Positions 51,052-59,241 of a stretch of DNA of 64,000 nt are shown in pieces. The stretch is from CAZBXD01 sp965216395 (lineage in GTDB: Bacteria; Pseudomonadota; Alphaproteobacteria; Micavibrionales; SZUA-601), in the NCBI GenBank assembly GCA_965216395.1, contig OZ244156.1, forward strand, positions 1,488,001-1,552,000, given 5' to 3'. Both the position numbers and the translations under genes were made by a program. How positions within the stretch are numbered: the first letter of the stretch is position 1; every line of letters begins with the position of its first letter. The notes beneath the pieces are model-generated. The model saw only the letters and a program-made list of their open reading frames with translations, was not told where the DNA came from and did not search any database.

Positions 51052-52209
51052 ATGACAGAAAAGTTGAATAGTTTAGGGTTGCCCAAACGCCCACAAGATA
51101 CCCGTGTCGTGGTGGCGATGTCGGGGGGGGTGGATTCGTCTGTGGCGGCTGCACTCCTTCATGAACAAGGGTATGATGTGGTTGGAATTACCCTGCAACT
51201 TTATGATTATGGTTTGGTTGTGGGCAAAAAAGGGGCGTGTTGCGCCGGCCAAGATATTTATGATGCAAAAAAAGTCGCCGATGAAAAGGGTTTTCCGCAT
51301 TATGTTTTAAACTATGAGTCACAATTTAAAGAAGCCGTGATTGATGATTTCGCCGATAGTTATTTACGCGGGGAAACTCCCATCCCATGTGTACGATGCA
51401 ACCAAACCGTGAAATTTGATGATTTGTTAAAAACCGCAAAAGACCTCAACGCCGATGTTATGGCCACGGGGCATTATATCAAACGTGTCACGGGTCCCGA
51501 TGGCAAGGGGCAATTGCATCGCGGCCTCGACATGACAAAAGATCAAAGCTATTTTTTGTTTGCCACAACACAAGAACAAATTGATTTTCTTCGTTTTCCG
51601 CTAGGCGGTATGAATAAGGACGAAACCCGTGAAATCGCCCGCCGTTTGGGGCTTAATGTCGCGAATAAACCCGATAGCCAAGATATTTGTTTTGTCCCCG
51701 ATGGTGATTATGCCAATGTGGTGCGCAAACTGCGTCCCGATGCAATTCAACCCGGCATTATCCGCCATATCGATGGCCGAAAATTGGGCGACCACCAAGG
51801 GATTATTAAATACACGATTGGTCAGCGTAAGGGGCTGGGGCTGGGCGGCGCCGAAACACAGGGCGATCCGCTTTATGTCGTGGCAATTGACCCGAAAGCC
51901 CAAGAGGTGATCGTTGGTCCACGCGAAGCGTTGGCACGTGATCGTATTATTTTGAAAGAGACCAATTGGGTTGGCGATGTGCCCCTGTCCTCCACGCCTT
52001 TATCCGTGATGGTGAAAATTCGTTCCAACCAACACCCTGCGCCCGCACAAGTTGCGCTTGGTCAAGATGGTGATCTGGAAGTCATTCTGGAAGCGCCGCA
52101 ATACGGGGTCTCTCCCGGCCAAGCCTGTGTGATTTATGACGGAGATCGGGTTTTGGGCGGCGGTTGGATTGCGCAAACCGATAATACCGCCATGCCTTTG
52201 GCGGCTTAA
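51052..52209 (+). CDS. mnmA: tRNA 2-thiouridylase MnmA
   Basis: A 385-residue enzyme that thiolates U34 of tRNA, acting on the same wobble base as MnmE and MnmG. The PP-loop ATP site is AMSGGVDSSVAA (about residues 23-34). The catalytic Cys pair lies in TPIPCVRCN (about 108) and DSQDICFVPDG (about 205). The FKFDDLL-type tRNA contact region and C-terminal beta-barrel are present. Length is typical of alphaproteobacterial MnmA. Confidence 0.96.
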   Translation: MTEKLNSLGLPKRPQDTRVVVAMSGGVDSSVAAALLHEQGYDVVGITLQLYDYGLVVGKKGACCAGQDIYDAKKVADEKGFPHYVLNYESQFKEAVIDDFADSYLRGETPIPCVRCNQTVKFDDLLKTAKDLNADVMATGHYIKRVTGPDGKGQLHRGLDMTKDQSYFLFATTQEQIDFLRFPLGGMNKDETREIARRLGLNVANKPDSQDICFVPDGDYANVVRKLRPDAIQPGIIRHIDGRKLGDHQGIIKYTIGQRKGLGLGGAETQGDPLYVVAIDPKAQEVIVGPREALARDRIILKETNWVGDVPLSSTPLSVMVKIRSNQHPAPAQVALGQDGDLEVILEAPQYGVSPGQACVIYDGDRVLGGGWIAQTDNTAMPLAA

Positions 52210-52230
52210 AGTGATAAAACCAAGATATAT

Positions 52231-52401
52231 TTAATGGGGTTGATTTCTATTTATCTTTTGACCAATCAATCGAAATCCTTGTTCAACAATACTACCGATA
52301 TTTTCCAAAAATTCAATAAAACTGGGGGTCTGTGCAACCACATCGACAAAATAATTATCGAAAGAAGGTTCTTCGGTTTTTAATTCAGCTTGATCATTCA
52401 T
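52231..52401 (-). CDS. Small hypothetical protein (56 residues)
   Basis: A short frame in the 317-bp gap between mnmA and the gene at 52527, on the minus strand. It starts MNDQAELKTEEPSFDNY and ends GQKINRNQPH. It looks like a plausible small soluble protein with an acidic start and an amphipathic helix (PSFIEFLENIGSIVEQGFRL). No ribosome binding site is evident. Supported only by its intact frame and protein-like composition. Confidence 0.4.
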   Translation of the reverse strand: MNDQAELKTEEPSFDNYFVDVVAQTPSFIEFLENIGSIVEQGFRLIGQKINRNQPH

Positions 52402-52464
52402 ACACAAAATCTACATTATTCTTACGTAAAAGTCTATTGAAAAATCTTGACTGACATAAAGTCA

Positions 52465-52492
52465 TTGACATAATAAATTTTATCTTTATATT
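52465..52492 (+). promoter_or_regulatory. TTGACATAA-type promoter
   Basis: TTGACA at 52465-52470, 16-nt spacer, TATATT at 52487-52492. A related CTGACATAAAG lies just upstream. The ATG is 56 nt after the -35 box. Confidence 0.65.
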
Positions 52493-52526
52493 GTTTCCCA
52501 ACAGATTGTAATAACGGGATAATAAA

Positions 52527-53120
52527 ATGAATGCAGCAGAAAAATTGGATAAATCCAAAAAAATTGATCAAGATCTAATACTATTTAGAGAAGAACAACG
52601 TCAAGAAAGAATTGCCGAAAATTATGCAAACGGTCTTGGGGCTACGGCGTTACTTTCGCTCACAGGTGTAGGTATTTATTTTTTGAATAAGGGCTTTTAC
52701 TCAAGCGATAAAAGCACCGCGATTGACATCGCGCAAGAAAATATTACGTTTTTAAATTCAGAGAAAATCAATCGTGAAACAGATACCGTTCCTTATATAG
52801 ACAATTTAACCCTTGATGAATTTACTCTCAACGGGCAAACGGTTTATTTGACCGTTGCTTCTGATCAAAAACAAACAACCTATACAGAATTGATTGCTGA
52901 GCAGGAAAATATTATTGAAGAATATAATGAAAGCTCATTTTCTGTGAATTCGTTAGGTTACTCGATTATAATGGGTCTTTGTTGCGCTGGTTTAGTGTAT
53001 GTCACAAGGCGTGAAAATACATGGTTCTCTAAGAATGTTGACTCAATCTGCGAACGTTTTGGCAATTTTATGTACAACACATTTCACGCGCCGAAAAAAG
53101 ATAAAAACCTCATACCATAA
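52527..53120 (+). CDS. Hypothetical two-segment membrane protein B
   Basis: A 197-residue protein with a charged N-terminal helix (about 1-35), a membrane segment (ATALLSLTGVGIYFL, about 41-56), a soluble middle with FTLNGQTVYLTV and a helix TELIAEQENIIEEYN, a second segment (SIIMGLCCAGLVYV, about 150-165), then RRENTWF and SICERF. The same order of features occurs in the protein at 25508-26167, so I regard them as distant paralogues. The middle part is likely on the periplasmic side. Function unknown. Confidence 0.65.
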   Translation: MNAAEKLDKSKKIDQDLILFREEQRQERIAENYANGLGATALLSLTGVGIYFLNKGFYSSDKSTAIDIAQENITFLNSEKINRETDTVPYIDNLTLDEFTLNGQTVYLTVASDQKQTTYTELIAEQENIIEEYNESSFSVNSLGYSIIMGLCCAGLVYVTRRENTWFSKNVDSICERFGNFMYNTFHAPKKDKNLIP

Positions 53121-53178
53121 ATAGAATTTTGTGAATAAGATTAAGATAAAATATTGCTACAATTGATCTTTTTTGTGT

Positions 53179-53184
53179 TATAAT
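53179..53184 (+). promoter_or_regulatory. -10 box of a leaderless promoter
   Basis: Perfect TATAAT at 53179-53184, 6 nt before the ATG at 53191; TTGCTA at 53154-53159 is a possible -35 at a long spacing. Confidence 0.5.
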
Positions 53185-53190
53185 TGTCTT

Positions 53191-53850
53191 ATGAAACAGT
53201 TTTTATTGGTTATGGTGACGATGTTTTTCTCTCTTCTTGCTCTGCCCGCTGTGGCGCAGGTGGATTGGGATCAAATTGGGCGCCCGGTCAGTGATGATAC
53301 GCGCGATGTTTATGACCGTTATGTTTATTTTGACGAAGATAAAACGGTGGATCCAAATGTTCCGCTTAGTCACCCTTTGGTTTCGCGCGAAGATCTGGCG
53401 CGATGGCTTATGGAGCAAATTCCACAAATGATGACGCTTTCGTCACGTGATTATCGTCAAAAAGTGATTCAAAATAAACGCTATTTCACCGAAAGGGGGA
53501 TTGGCGGTCTGGCGCAATTTCTCAATGAAGAGGGGGTTGTCGCCAATTTAGATGCGGGGCAAAATTCTGTCACCACCATTGTGGAGGCACGCCCGGATAT
53601 CATCGCCGATGATGTTTTAAACAATATCTATTATTGGGAGGTGAATATTCCGATCATGATGTCATATCGTATGGCCAATAACGTGGCCCAAAAAGTCATG
53701 ATTAACGCCAAAATAATCCGTGTTCCCTTTGGGAAAAACCCTGATGGCTTGGCCTTTGATAGTTGGCGCGTCGTACGCGCGGTTAATCCAGCGGATGTTC
53801 TTTCATCGGATAACAACGATGGGTTAAGTGATGATCGTGAGATGGATTAA
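53191..53850 (+). CDS. DotI/IcmL/TraM-family-like secreted protein
   Basis: A 219-residue protein with a cleavable signal peptide (residues 1-22, ending LPAVA-Q). The C-terminal part matches the DotI/IcmL periplasmic domain: NNIYYWEVNIPIMMSYR (about 150-166), then NAKIIRVPFGKNPDGLAFDS (about 180-199). In type IVB systems DotI is an inner-membrane complex part. Here the N-terminus looks like a signal peptide and no other dot/icm gene is in the window, so it may have another role. The tail is Asp-rich (SSDNNDGLSDDRE). Confidence 0.6.
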   Translation: MKQFLLVMVTMFFSLLALPAVAQVDWDQIGRPVSDDTRDVYDRYVYFDEDKTVDPNVPLSHPLVSREDLARWLMEQIPQMMTLSSRDYRQKVIQNKRYFTERGIGGLAQFLNEEGVVANLDAGQNSVTTIVEARPDIIADDVLNNIYYWEVNIPIMMSYRMANNVAQKVMINAKIIRVPFGKNPDGLAFDSWRVVRAVNPADVLSSDNNDGLSDDREMD

Positions 53851-54123
53851 TTATCGTCTGAATTTATCGTATAAGTTACCGTCATAGCTATGATCCAAAG
53901 CTTTTTTAGTCATGATCATACCACGGCGAAAACCTTCTATCATTTTTCGTGATTTTTTTGCTCTGGCCGCCCAATCAATGTTTGCAATGCGGTCACTGAT
54001 AGAGATATGAATTTCCATTTGCATTTCTTTACTTACGGCTGATTTACTGTTAAAAACGAAATCTTCTAAATATTTTTTTCTTAGCTCGTCTGATATTTCA
54101 TCTGTTTTTTTTTCATTACTCAT
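53851..54123 (-). CDS. Hypothetical protein
   Basis: A 90-residue unknown protein, charged and helical, with a basic stretch (WAARAKKSRKMIEGFRRG, about 52-69) that could bind nucleic acid. Its stop abuts the stop of the DotI-like gene with no gap. A TTGACATA promoter lies 56 nt upstream. Confidence 0.6.
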   Translation of the reverse strand: MSNEKKTDEISDELRKKYLEDFVFNSKSAVSKEMQMEIHISISDRIANIDWAARAKKSRKMIEGFRRGMIMTKKALDHSYDGNLYDKFRR

Positions 54124-54157
54124 ATCTAAATCTCAACTTCGTTATGTTTCGCTTATC

Positions 54158-54185
54158 ATCATAATAAAGCTATAATATATGTCAA
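54158..54185 (-). promoter_or_regulatory. TTGACATA-type promoter
   Basis: Minus-strand TTGACA at 54185-54180, 16-nt spacer, TATGAT at 54163-54158. It drives the gene at 53851-54123. Confidence 0.55.
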
Positions 54186-54261
54186 ACAAATTCCCGTTGA
54201 CGAATCTTTTCCATCTGCGTATCAATAGGCACAATTTTAATTTCAAAAAGAGGGACGAATT

Positions 54262-54507
54262 ATGTCGGATGTTGGTGGTGTTTCTGGAGAGCGTTTAAAA
54301 AGTTTTATTGAGCGGATTGAGCGATTAGAAGAAGAAAAAGCCAATTTGATGGAAGATATCCGCGAGGTTTATGGCGAAGCGAAATCCGTTGGTTTTGACG
54401 CCAAGATTATGCGCAAAGTTGTCTCTCTTCGCCGTATGGATAGTGATAAGCGCCGCGAAGAAGAAGAGATTTTGGATCTATATCTTGTGGCGGTGGGGTT
54501 AGAGTAA
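54262..54507 (+). CDS. gapR: Nucleoid-associated protein GapR (DUF2312)
   Basis: An 81-residue helical DNA-binding protein. GapR in Caulobacter binds overtwisted AT-rich DNA and aids replication and topoisomerase action. The family core is clear: LKSFIERIERLEEEKANL followed by EVYGEAKSVGFDAKIMRKV and a final EEEEILDLYLVAVG. A Shine-Dalgarno sequence AGAGGGA lies before the ATG. Nearly full family length. Confidence 0.95.
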   Translation: MSDVGGVSGERLKSFIERIERLEEEKANLMEDIREVYGEAKSVGFDAKIMRKVVSLRRMDSDKRREEEEILDLYLVAVGLE

Positions 54508-54551
54508 TCATTGATGTACGATCAGCTTTTAAATTATTGCTTTATAAATAT

Positions 54552-54557
54552 TATACT
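54552..54557 (+). promoter_or_regulatory. -10 box of a leaderless-type promoter
   Basis: TATACT at 54552-54557, 5 nt before the ATG at 54563; no convincing -35 and no Shine-Dalgarno sequence. Confidence 0.4.
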
Positions 54558-54562
54558 TACTG

Positions 54563-56305
54563 ATGCTATTTCTTAATCTGCTAAAAAATGCTTGGAAACA
54601 GGCTGAACAACATAAAACTTCCTTTATATGGATTTATGGCTTGTCTATGACCTCCATGTGTTTGTATTTAGCAAAACCTTATTTATGGGGTCAATTTTTT
54701 AATGGTTTACAGCTGAAGGATGATCAAATCTTTAGAAACGCTTTTATCCTTGTTTCAGTATTGATTACTATTCATTTCATTCATATTTTTCTTTGGCAAT
54801 GGGCTGGGTTTTTAAGTGAAAAATTGGCTTTTACCATTAGAAAAAATATGACACGCAATCTTTATAGTATTTTTAAAGATTTGCCGATGACTTGGCATAT
54901 AGAGAATCATTCTGGTGAAGTGATTAGTCGAATCAATAAAGGGATTTCTGGCTTATCTGAATTTCCGAACACACAACCGCGCTATGTTAAATATTTTTCT
55001 CGTTTTGTTGGGCCTGTGATCTTGCTGGCCATCTTTTCGTGGCAAGTTTCTCTTGTTGCTTTTGTTTTGGGTCTATTGATTATTTTTCTTATGATCCGGA
55101 TAGATAATAAAAAAGCGGAATATTACAGGCAAGCCAATAAAAAAGAACATGTTTTTAGTACAACATTTCTTGATATTGTCACAAATATTAAAACAATTAA
55201 AACATTACGGCTTGGCAAAATGTCTGAGCGTGCGCTTTTAAAAAGTTTGGACAATGTGTGGCCTCTTCTCCTTAAAGTCATCAATTTTGGAAAATATAAA
55301 TGGACAGTTTTTGATTTAGGCGCTTTTACAACAACATCCTTGGTGGTTATTTTTTATGTTTGGATAACTCTGGACAGTCAGGATGATTTATTAATTGGTA
55401 ATGTTTATATTGTTTATGAATATATGAAAGCAATGCAGGAAGTTTTTCTAGGCGTTGGTAAAGAGTATGAAATACTTTTGAAAATGGATTCAGATTTTCA
55501 AGAAATCAAGCCAATAATCCATCAAAAAGATCATCGTAAAATAACGCTTTCTAAGAGAAAAAAAATCTTTAATAATATCGCAATTCGTGACTTAAATTTT
55601 AAATATAAAAATTCTAGTAGATCTGAAAATCTTCATATATCTGATTTATCGATGCACATTACCTCAGGTCAAAAAATTGCTCTTATCGGTGAGAGTGGTT
55701 CAGGAAAAAGTACACTTCTTGGTATTTTGTCTGGCTTATTTCAAGCAGAAAGTGGCTATGCGGAGATTGATGGAACAAAAGTCAGCTTTGACGAATTCTC
55801 CAAATTTGTAACTCTTTTACCGCAGGATCCAGAGATATTTGAACAAACAATTGGTTATAATATTTCCATGGGTCTGAATGTTACCAAGAAAGCCATACAA
55901 GAAGCGGTCGATTTATCAAGGTTTTCACTTGTTTTATCTAAATTACCCCGTGGATTTATGACCAGTATAAAGGAAAAGGGGGTTAATCTATCCGGTGGAG
56001 AGAAACAAAGACTTGCTTTGGCGAGAGGTATCATTGCTATGAAAACCAGCCCATTGATTCTTCTTGATGAGGCAACAAGTTCTGTTGATTCTGATAACGA
56101 AATCTTTATTTATCAAAAGCTGTTTCAAAAATTTAAAGATCATACTATAATTGTTTCAACACATAAGCTCTATTTTCTCGATATGTTTGACTATATTTAT
56201 ATTTTGTGTAAGGGAAAAATTATTGAAGAAGGAAGTTTCTCGGACTTAAAAGAAAAGGGTAAAGTTTTAAAAAAGCTCTTGAAAAAAACAGGGGGAATTT
56301 CTTAA
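54563..56305 (+). CDS. ABC transporter, fused permease and ATPase
   Basis: A 580-residue ABC half-transporter of the exporter type. About six membrane helices fill residues 20-300; the ATPase domain follows with Walker A GESGSGKST (about residue 378), signature LSGGEKQRLALARG, Walker B LILLDEATSSVD and the switch His in VSTHK. It would work as a homodimer. Substrate is not evident. It has richer AT content than its neighbour rsmE. It converges with rsmE, with 3 bp between stops. Confidence 0.9.
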   Translation: MLFLNLLKNAWKQAEQHKTSFIWIYGLSMTSMCLYLAKPYLWGQFFNGLQLKDDQIFRNAFILVSVLITIHFIHIFLWQWAGFLSEKLAFTIRKNMTRNLYSIFKDLPMTWHIENHSGEVISRINKGISGLSEFPNTQPRYVKYFSRFVGPVILLAIFSWQVSLVAFVLGLLIIFLMIRIDNKKAEYYRQANKKEHVFSTTFLDIVTNIKTIKTLRLGKMSERALLKSLDNVWPLLLKVINFGKYKWTVFDLGAFTTTSLVVIFYVWITLDSQDDLLIGNVYIVYEYMKAMQEVFLGVGKEYEILLKMDSDFQEIKPIIHQKDHRKITLSKRKKIFNNIAIRDLNFKYKNSSRSENLHISDLSMHITSGQKIALIGESGSGKSTLLGILSGLFQAESGYAEIDGTKVSFDEFSKFVTLLPQDPEIFEQTIGYNISMGLNVTKKAIQEAVDLSRFSLVLSKLPRGFMTSIKEKGVNLSGGEKQRLALARGIIAMKTSPLILLDEATSSVDSDNEIFIYQKLFQKFKDHTIIVSTHKLYFLDMFDYIYILCKGKIIEEGSFSDLKEKGKVLKKLLKKTGGIS

Positions 56306-56308
56306 AGC

Positions 56309-57049
56309 CTAACGTTGATACTTGTTCCAAGCGCCTTTTAAAGATTGATACAATGTGACCGCAGAGGTCAATGCCGTTTCTGTACGCAGGGTCAGCCCCC
56401 CTAAATGAAAGAATTTCACGCAAGGGTGTTGCGCAAGCATGGTAAATTCTTCGTCAGAAAATCCCCCTTCTGGGCCCATGAGAATTGCGGCTTTATCCGA
56501 TTTCTGTGTGGCCAATACATCATTAAAAATTGGCGCCTTATGCCGTTCGGCCGCGACATATAATGGCCGATCTTCCGCCCATTGATCCAGCAATTTTTTT
56601 AAATCTTGGGGGGGGTGAATATCAATTAAATATGCGGCGCCACATTGTTGCGCCGCCTCGATCGCGTTGCGTTGCAAACGCTCCAGATTGGTGCGTTTAA
56701 CATCGGTAAATTGTGTCAAAACGGGCGCAAAAGCGGCCGCGCCTAATTCAACCGTTTTTTCCAGACAAAAATCAAACCGGTCTTTTTTAATCGGCGCGCA
56801 TAAAATCATAAGATCCGTTGGGATTTCTTGGCCTTTGGTTTGCTGTTGCAAAGCAACCATTCCCTGATTTTTTGATAAAGTTTCAATATGCCCCAACCAT
56901 TCGCCATCGCGCCCATTAAATAGAGCCACGGCGTCACCGATATCACGGCGTAAAACATTACGCAGATAATGTACGTGATGTTTTTCCAATGCGATCACAC
57001 TATTTTTATCTAAATCGGCATCACAAAAAAGGCGAATAATACGGGACAT
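56309..57049 (-). CDS. rsmE: 16S rRNA (uridine-N3)-methyltransferase RsmE
   Basis: A 246-residue SPOUT-class methyltransferase that acts on U1498 of 16S rRNA. The N-terminal PUA-like domain includes KHHVHYLRNVLRRDIGD, and the C-terminal knot carries ILMGPEGGFSDEEF (about 190) and LGGLTLRTETALTSAV (about 218). Length matches the family. Divergent from ubiA, 43 bp between starts. Confidence 0.96.
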   Translation of the reverse strand: MSRIIRLFCDADLDKNSVIALEKHHVHYLRNVLRRDIGDAVALFNGRDGEWLGHIETLSKNQGMVALQQQTKGQEIPTDLMILCAPIKKDRFDFCLEKTVELGAAAFAPVLTQFTDVKRTNLERLQRNAIEAAQQCGAAYLIDIHPPQDLKKLLDQWAEDRPLYVAAERHKAPIFNDVLATQKSDKAAILMGPEGGFSDEEFTMLAQHPCVKFFHLGGLTLRTETALTSAVTLYQSLKGAWNKYQR

Positions 57050-57092
57050 CTATTCCTCTGGCTTTGTTTTTTTATACAGGATAAGATGAACC

Positions 57093-58028
57093 ATGGTTGA
57101 TGAAAAGAGTTTTTCCGATATTCAAATAAAAACCTGGTTTGATCGGTTTTTGCCTGTTTGGGTTTATCCCTATGCACGTTTGGCACGATGGGATCGCCCC
57201 GTGGGGGTTTGGCTCTTATTCTTACCCTGTTTATGGGGGATGTTTTTTGTGACTTCTTATGAGGCTACGCCCCTCTCACTCCTATTTAAAAACAGTATTT
57301 TGTTTTTTATGGGCGCGCTGGCTATGCGTGGCGCGGGATGTACCATTAATGATCTTTGGGATCGTGACTTAGATCGTCAAGTCACACGCACTCAAAATCG
57401 CCCCCTCGCCAGTGGACAATTAAATAAAATTCAAGCTTTAGGGTTTTTGGCGTTACAACTCTTGATTGGCGCGGCTGTCTTATTTCAATTTAATGGGGCA
57501 ACGATTATCGCCGGATTACTCTCTTTACCGTTTATTATCATCTATCCTTTGATGAAAAGATGGACATGGTGGCCACAAGTTTTTCTTGGTATAACCTTCA
57601 ATTGGGGGGTGTTGATTGGCGCTTTGGCTGTTACGGGCACTGTTTCGGTTTCTGTGGTTTTATTTTATATTGGGGCGCTTTTTTGGACCATGGCTTATGA
57701 TACGATTTATGCGTTTCAGGATATCGAAGATGATCGCATGATTGGCATTAAATCAAGCGCCCAAGTCTTACAGAAAAACCCGATTTTATATATGAATATT
57801 TTTTATTTCATCACGGCGCTTTTTTTTATGATGGCTGGTTTTATGGATGATTCTGTTTGGTTTTATTATCCTTTCATGATGGTGGTGATGGGCTTACATA
57901 GTGTACAGGTGACTTTTATCTGGAACCCCAAAGATCAACACGCATCTTTACTGATTTTTAAACGGCATATTCTGCTGGGATGGCTGATCACGATCATTAT
58001 CTTTGGTAAATTTCTTTTGACTGTTTGA
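57093..58028 (+). CDS. ubiA: 4-hydroxybenzoate polyprenyltransferase UbiA
   Basis: A 311-residue membrane enzyme that attaches the polyprenyl tail to 4-hydroxybenzoate in ubiquinone synthesis. Both Asp-rich motifs are present: NDLWDRDLDRQV (about residues 88-99) and DIEDDRMIGIKS (about 210-221). About eight membrane helices can be traced. The prenyl diphosphate substrate chain could start from the IspA product encoded downstream. Confidence 0.94.
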   Translation: MVDEKSFSDIQIKTWFDRFLPVWVYPYARLARWDRPVGVWLLFLPCLWGMFFVTSYEATPLSLLFKNSILFFMGALAMRGAGCTINDLWDRDLDRQVTRTQNRPLASGQLNKIQALGFLALQLLIGAAVLFQFNGATIIAGLLSLPFIIIYPLMKRWTWWPQVFLGITFNWGVLIGALAVTGTVSVSVVLFYIGALFWTMAYDTIYAFQDIEDDRMIGIKSSAQVLQKNPILYMNIFYFITALFFMMAGFMDDSVWFYYPFMMVVMGLHSVQVTFIWNPKDQHASLLIFKRHILLGWLITIIIFGKFLLTV

Positions 58029-58076
58029 GGTAATCACGGCACAATATATTTTAACAGATAAATAAGATGAAAATTT

Positions 58077-58337
58077 ATGATGACACAAACACAAGAAAAT
58101 CAAAAAGAGCGTCCTATTAAAGACATGTCTTTCGAAGAAGCCTTACAAGAATTGGAAACAATTGTTCGCTCCCTCGAAGCGGGGCAGGCCAGTTTAGAAA
58201 ACTCCATCAATCTTTATGATCGGGGCACATTGTTACGCAAACATTGCGAAGAAAAATTATCCGATGCCCAGGCGAAGGTTGAAAAGATCACGCTTAACAG
58301 CGATGGGACTATTACAAAACAACCTCTTGATGAATAG
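58077..58337 (+). CDS. xseB: Exodeoxyribonuclease VII small subunit
   Basis: An 86-residue small subunit of exonuclease VII. The family core reads SFEEALQELETIVRSLEAGQ followed by ASLENSINLYDRG and KLSDAQAKVEKI. A second Met directly follows the first. It lies 10 nt upstream of ispA, an arrangement common in proteobacteria. Confidence 0.95.
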   Translation: MMTQTQENQKERPIKDMSFEEALQELETIVRSLEAGQASLENSINLYDRGTLLRKHCEEKLSDAQAKVEKITLNSDGTITKQPLDE

Positions 58338-58347
58338 ATAAACACGT

Positions 58348-59241
58348 ATGGACAATATTCTTAAAACAGCGCTCAAACAAAGTACAAAAGCAGTTGATGA
58401 TGCGATTGATCGTTTAATTCCCAAAAGTTATGAATTGGAAAATCAGCTTTTTAATGCGATGCGCTATGGCACGTTGCAGGGCGGGAAACGTTTGCGCCCC
58501 CTCTTGGTTTTAACCGCTTGTGATTTGTTTGGCGTGGATGAAGAATGTTCTTTGCGCGTGGCGGCATCCGTGGAAATGGTGCATGCGTATTCACTCATCC
58601 ATGATGATTTACCCGCCATGGATAATGCCAAATTACGGCGCGGTCGCCCGTCAGTTCATTGTGAATATGATCCCGCGACGGCGATCTTAGCTGGTGACGG
58701 TTTGCAATCGCTAGCTTTTGAAATTTTAAGTCACAAAGAAACCCATCAAGACCCGCATATTCGTTGTCAATTGGTGCATGAACTGGCCCGCGCGATTGGC
58801 CCCAAAGGTATGGCGGGGGGGCAAATGCTCGATTTAATCGGCGAAACTCAAGATTTGGAAATTGGTTTGATTACCCGCCTTAATCGGATGAAAACCGGCG
58901 CCTTAATCATGTTTTCATGCGAAGCGGGCGCGATCATGGGTAAAGCCGGTGCGCAACATAAAATGGCGATTCGTAATTACGCGCATGATATTGGTTTGGC
59001 CTTTCAACTGACCGATGATTTATTAGATTTCGAAGGGGTGGAACAGGATACAGGCAAACCATCCGGCCAAGATGCGACGGCGAATAAATCCACCTTTATT
59101 AAGGTTTTGGGCCCGCAGGAAACCCGTCAAAAGGCAGAACTTTTGGTCAAACAAGCGATCAGTCATCTTTCCATCTATGACGAAAACCGCGTCCAGGTTC
59201 TTATCGCTTTGGCTGAATTTATTCTAACGCGTAAATCATAA
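58348..59241 (+). CDS. ispA: Farnesyl diphosphate synthase IspA
   Basis: A 297-residue short-chain polyprenyl diphosphate synthase that condenses isopentenyl diphosphate with allylic diphosphates. The first Asp-rich motif is HDDLPAMDN (about residue 86) with a downstream RRGRPSVH, the second is LTDDLLDFEG (about 226). The motif before it, GGKRLRPLLVL, is intact. The product length is not certain from sequence. Stop overlaps the next start. In many relatives dxs follows; it is absent here. Confidence 0.93.
   Translation: MDNILKTALKQSTKAVDDAIDRLIPKSYELENQLFNAMRYGTLQGGKRLRPLLVLTACDLFGVDEECSLRVAASVEMVHAYSLIHDDLPAMDNAKLRRGRPSVHCEYDPATAILAGDGLQSLAFEILSHKETHQDPHIRCQLVHELARAIGPKGMAGGQMLDLIGETQDLEIGLITRLNRMKTGALIMFSCEAGAIMGKAGAQHKMAIRNYAHDIGLAFQLTDDLLDFEGVEQDTGKPSGQDATANKSTFIKVLGPQETRQKAELLVKQAISHLSIYDENRVQVLIALAEFILTRKS

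Noticed and set aside
868..54185. TTGACATAA boxes as a mobile short element (MITE) or CRISPR-like repeat
   Set aside because: Only the 8-9 bases are shared, flanks differ, and the distance to the start codon is regular. A promoter explains them better.
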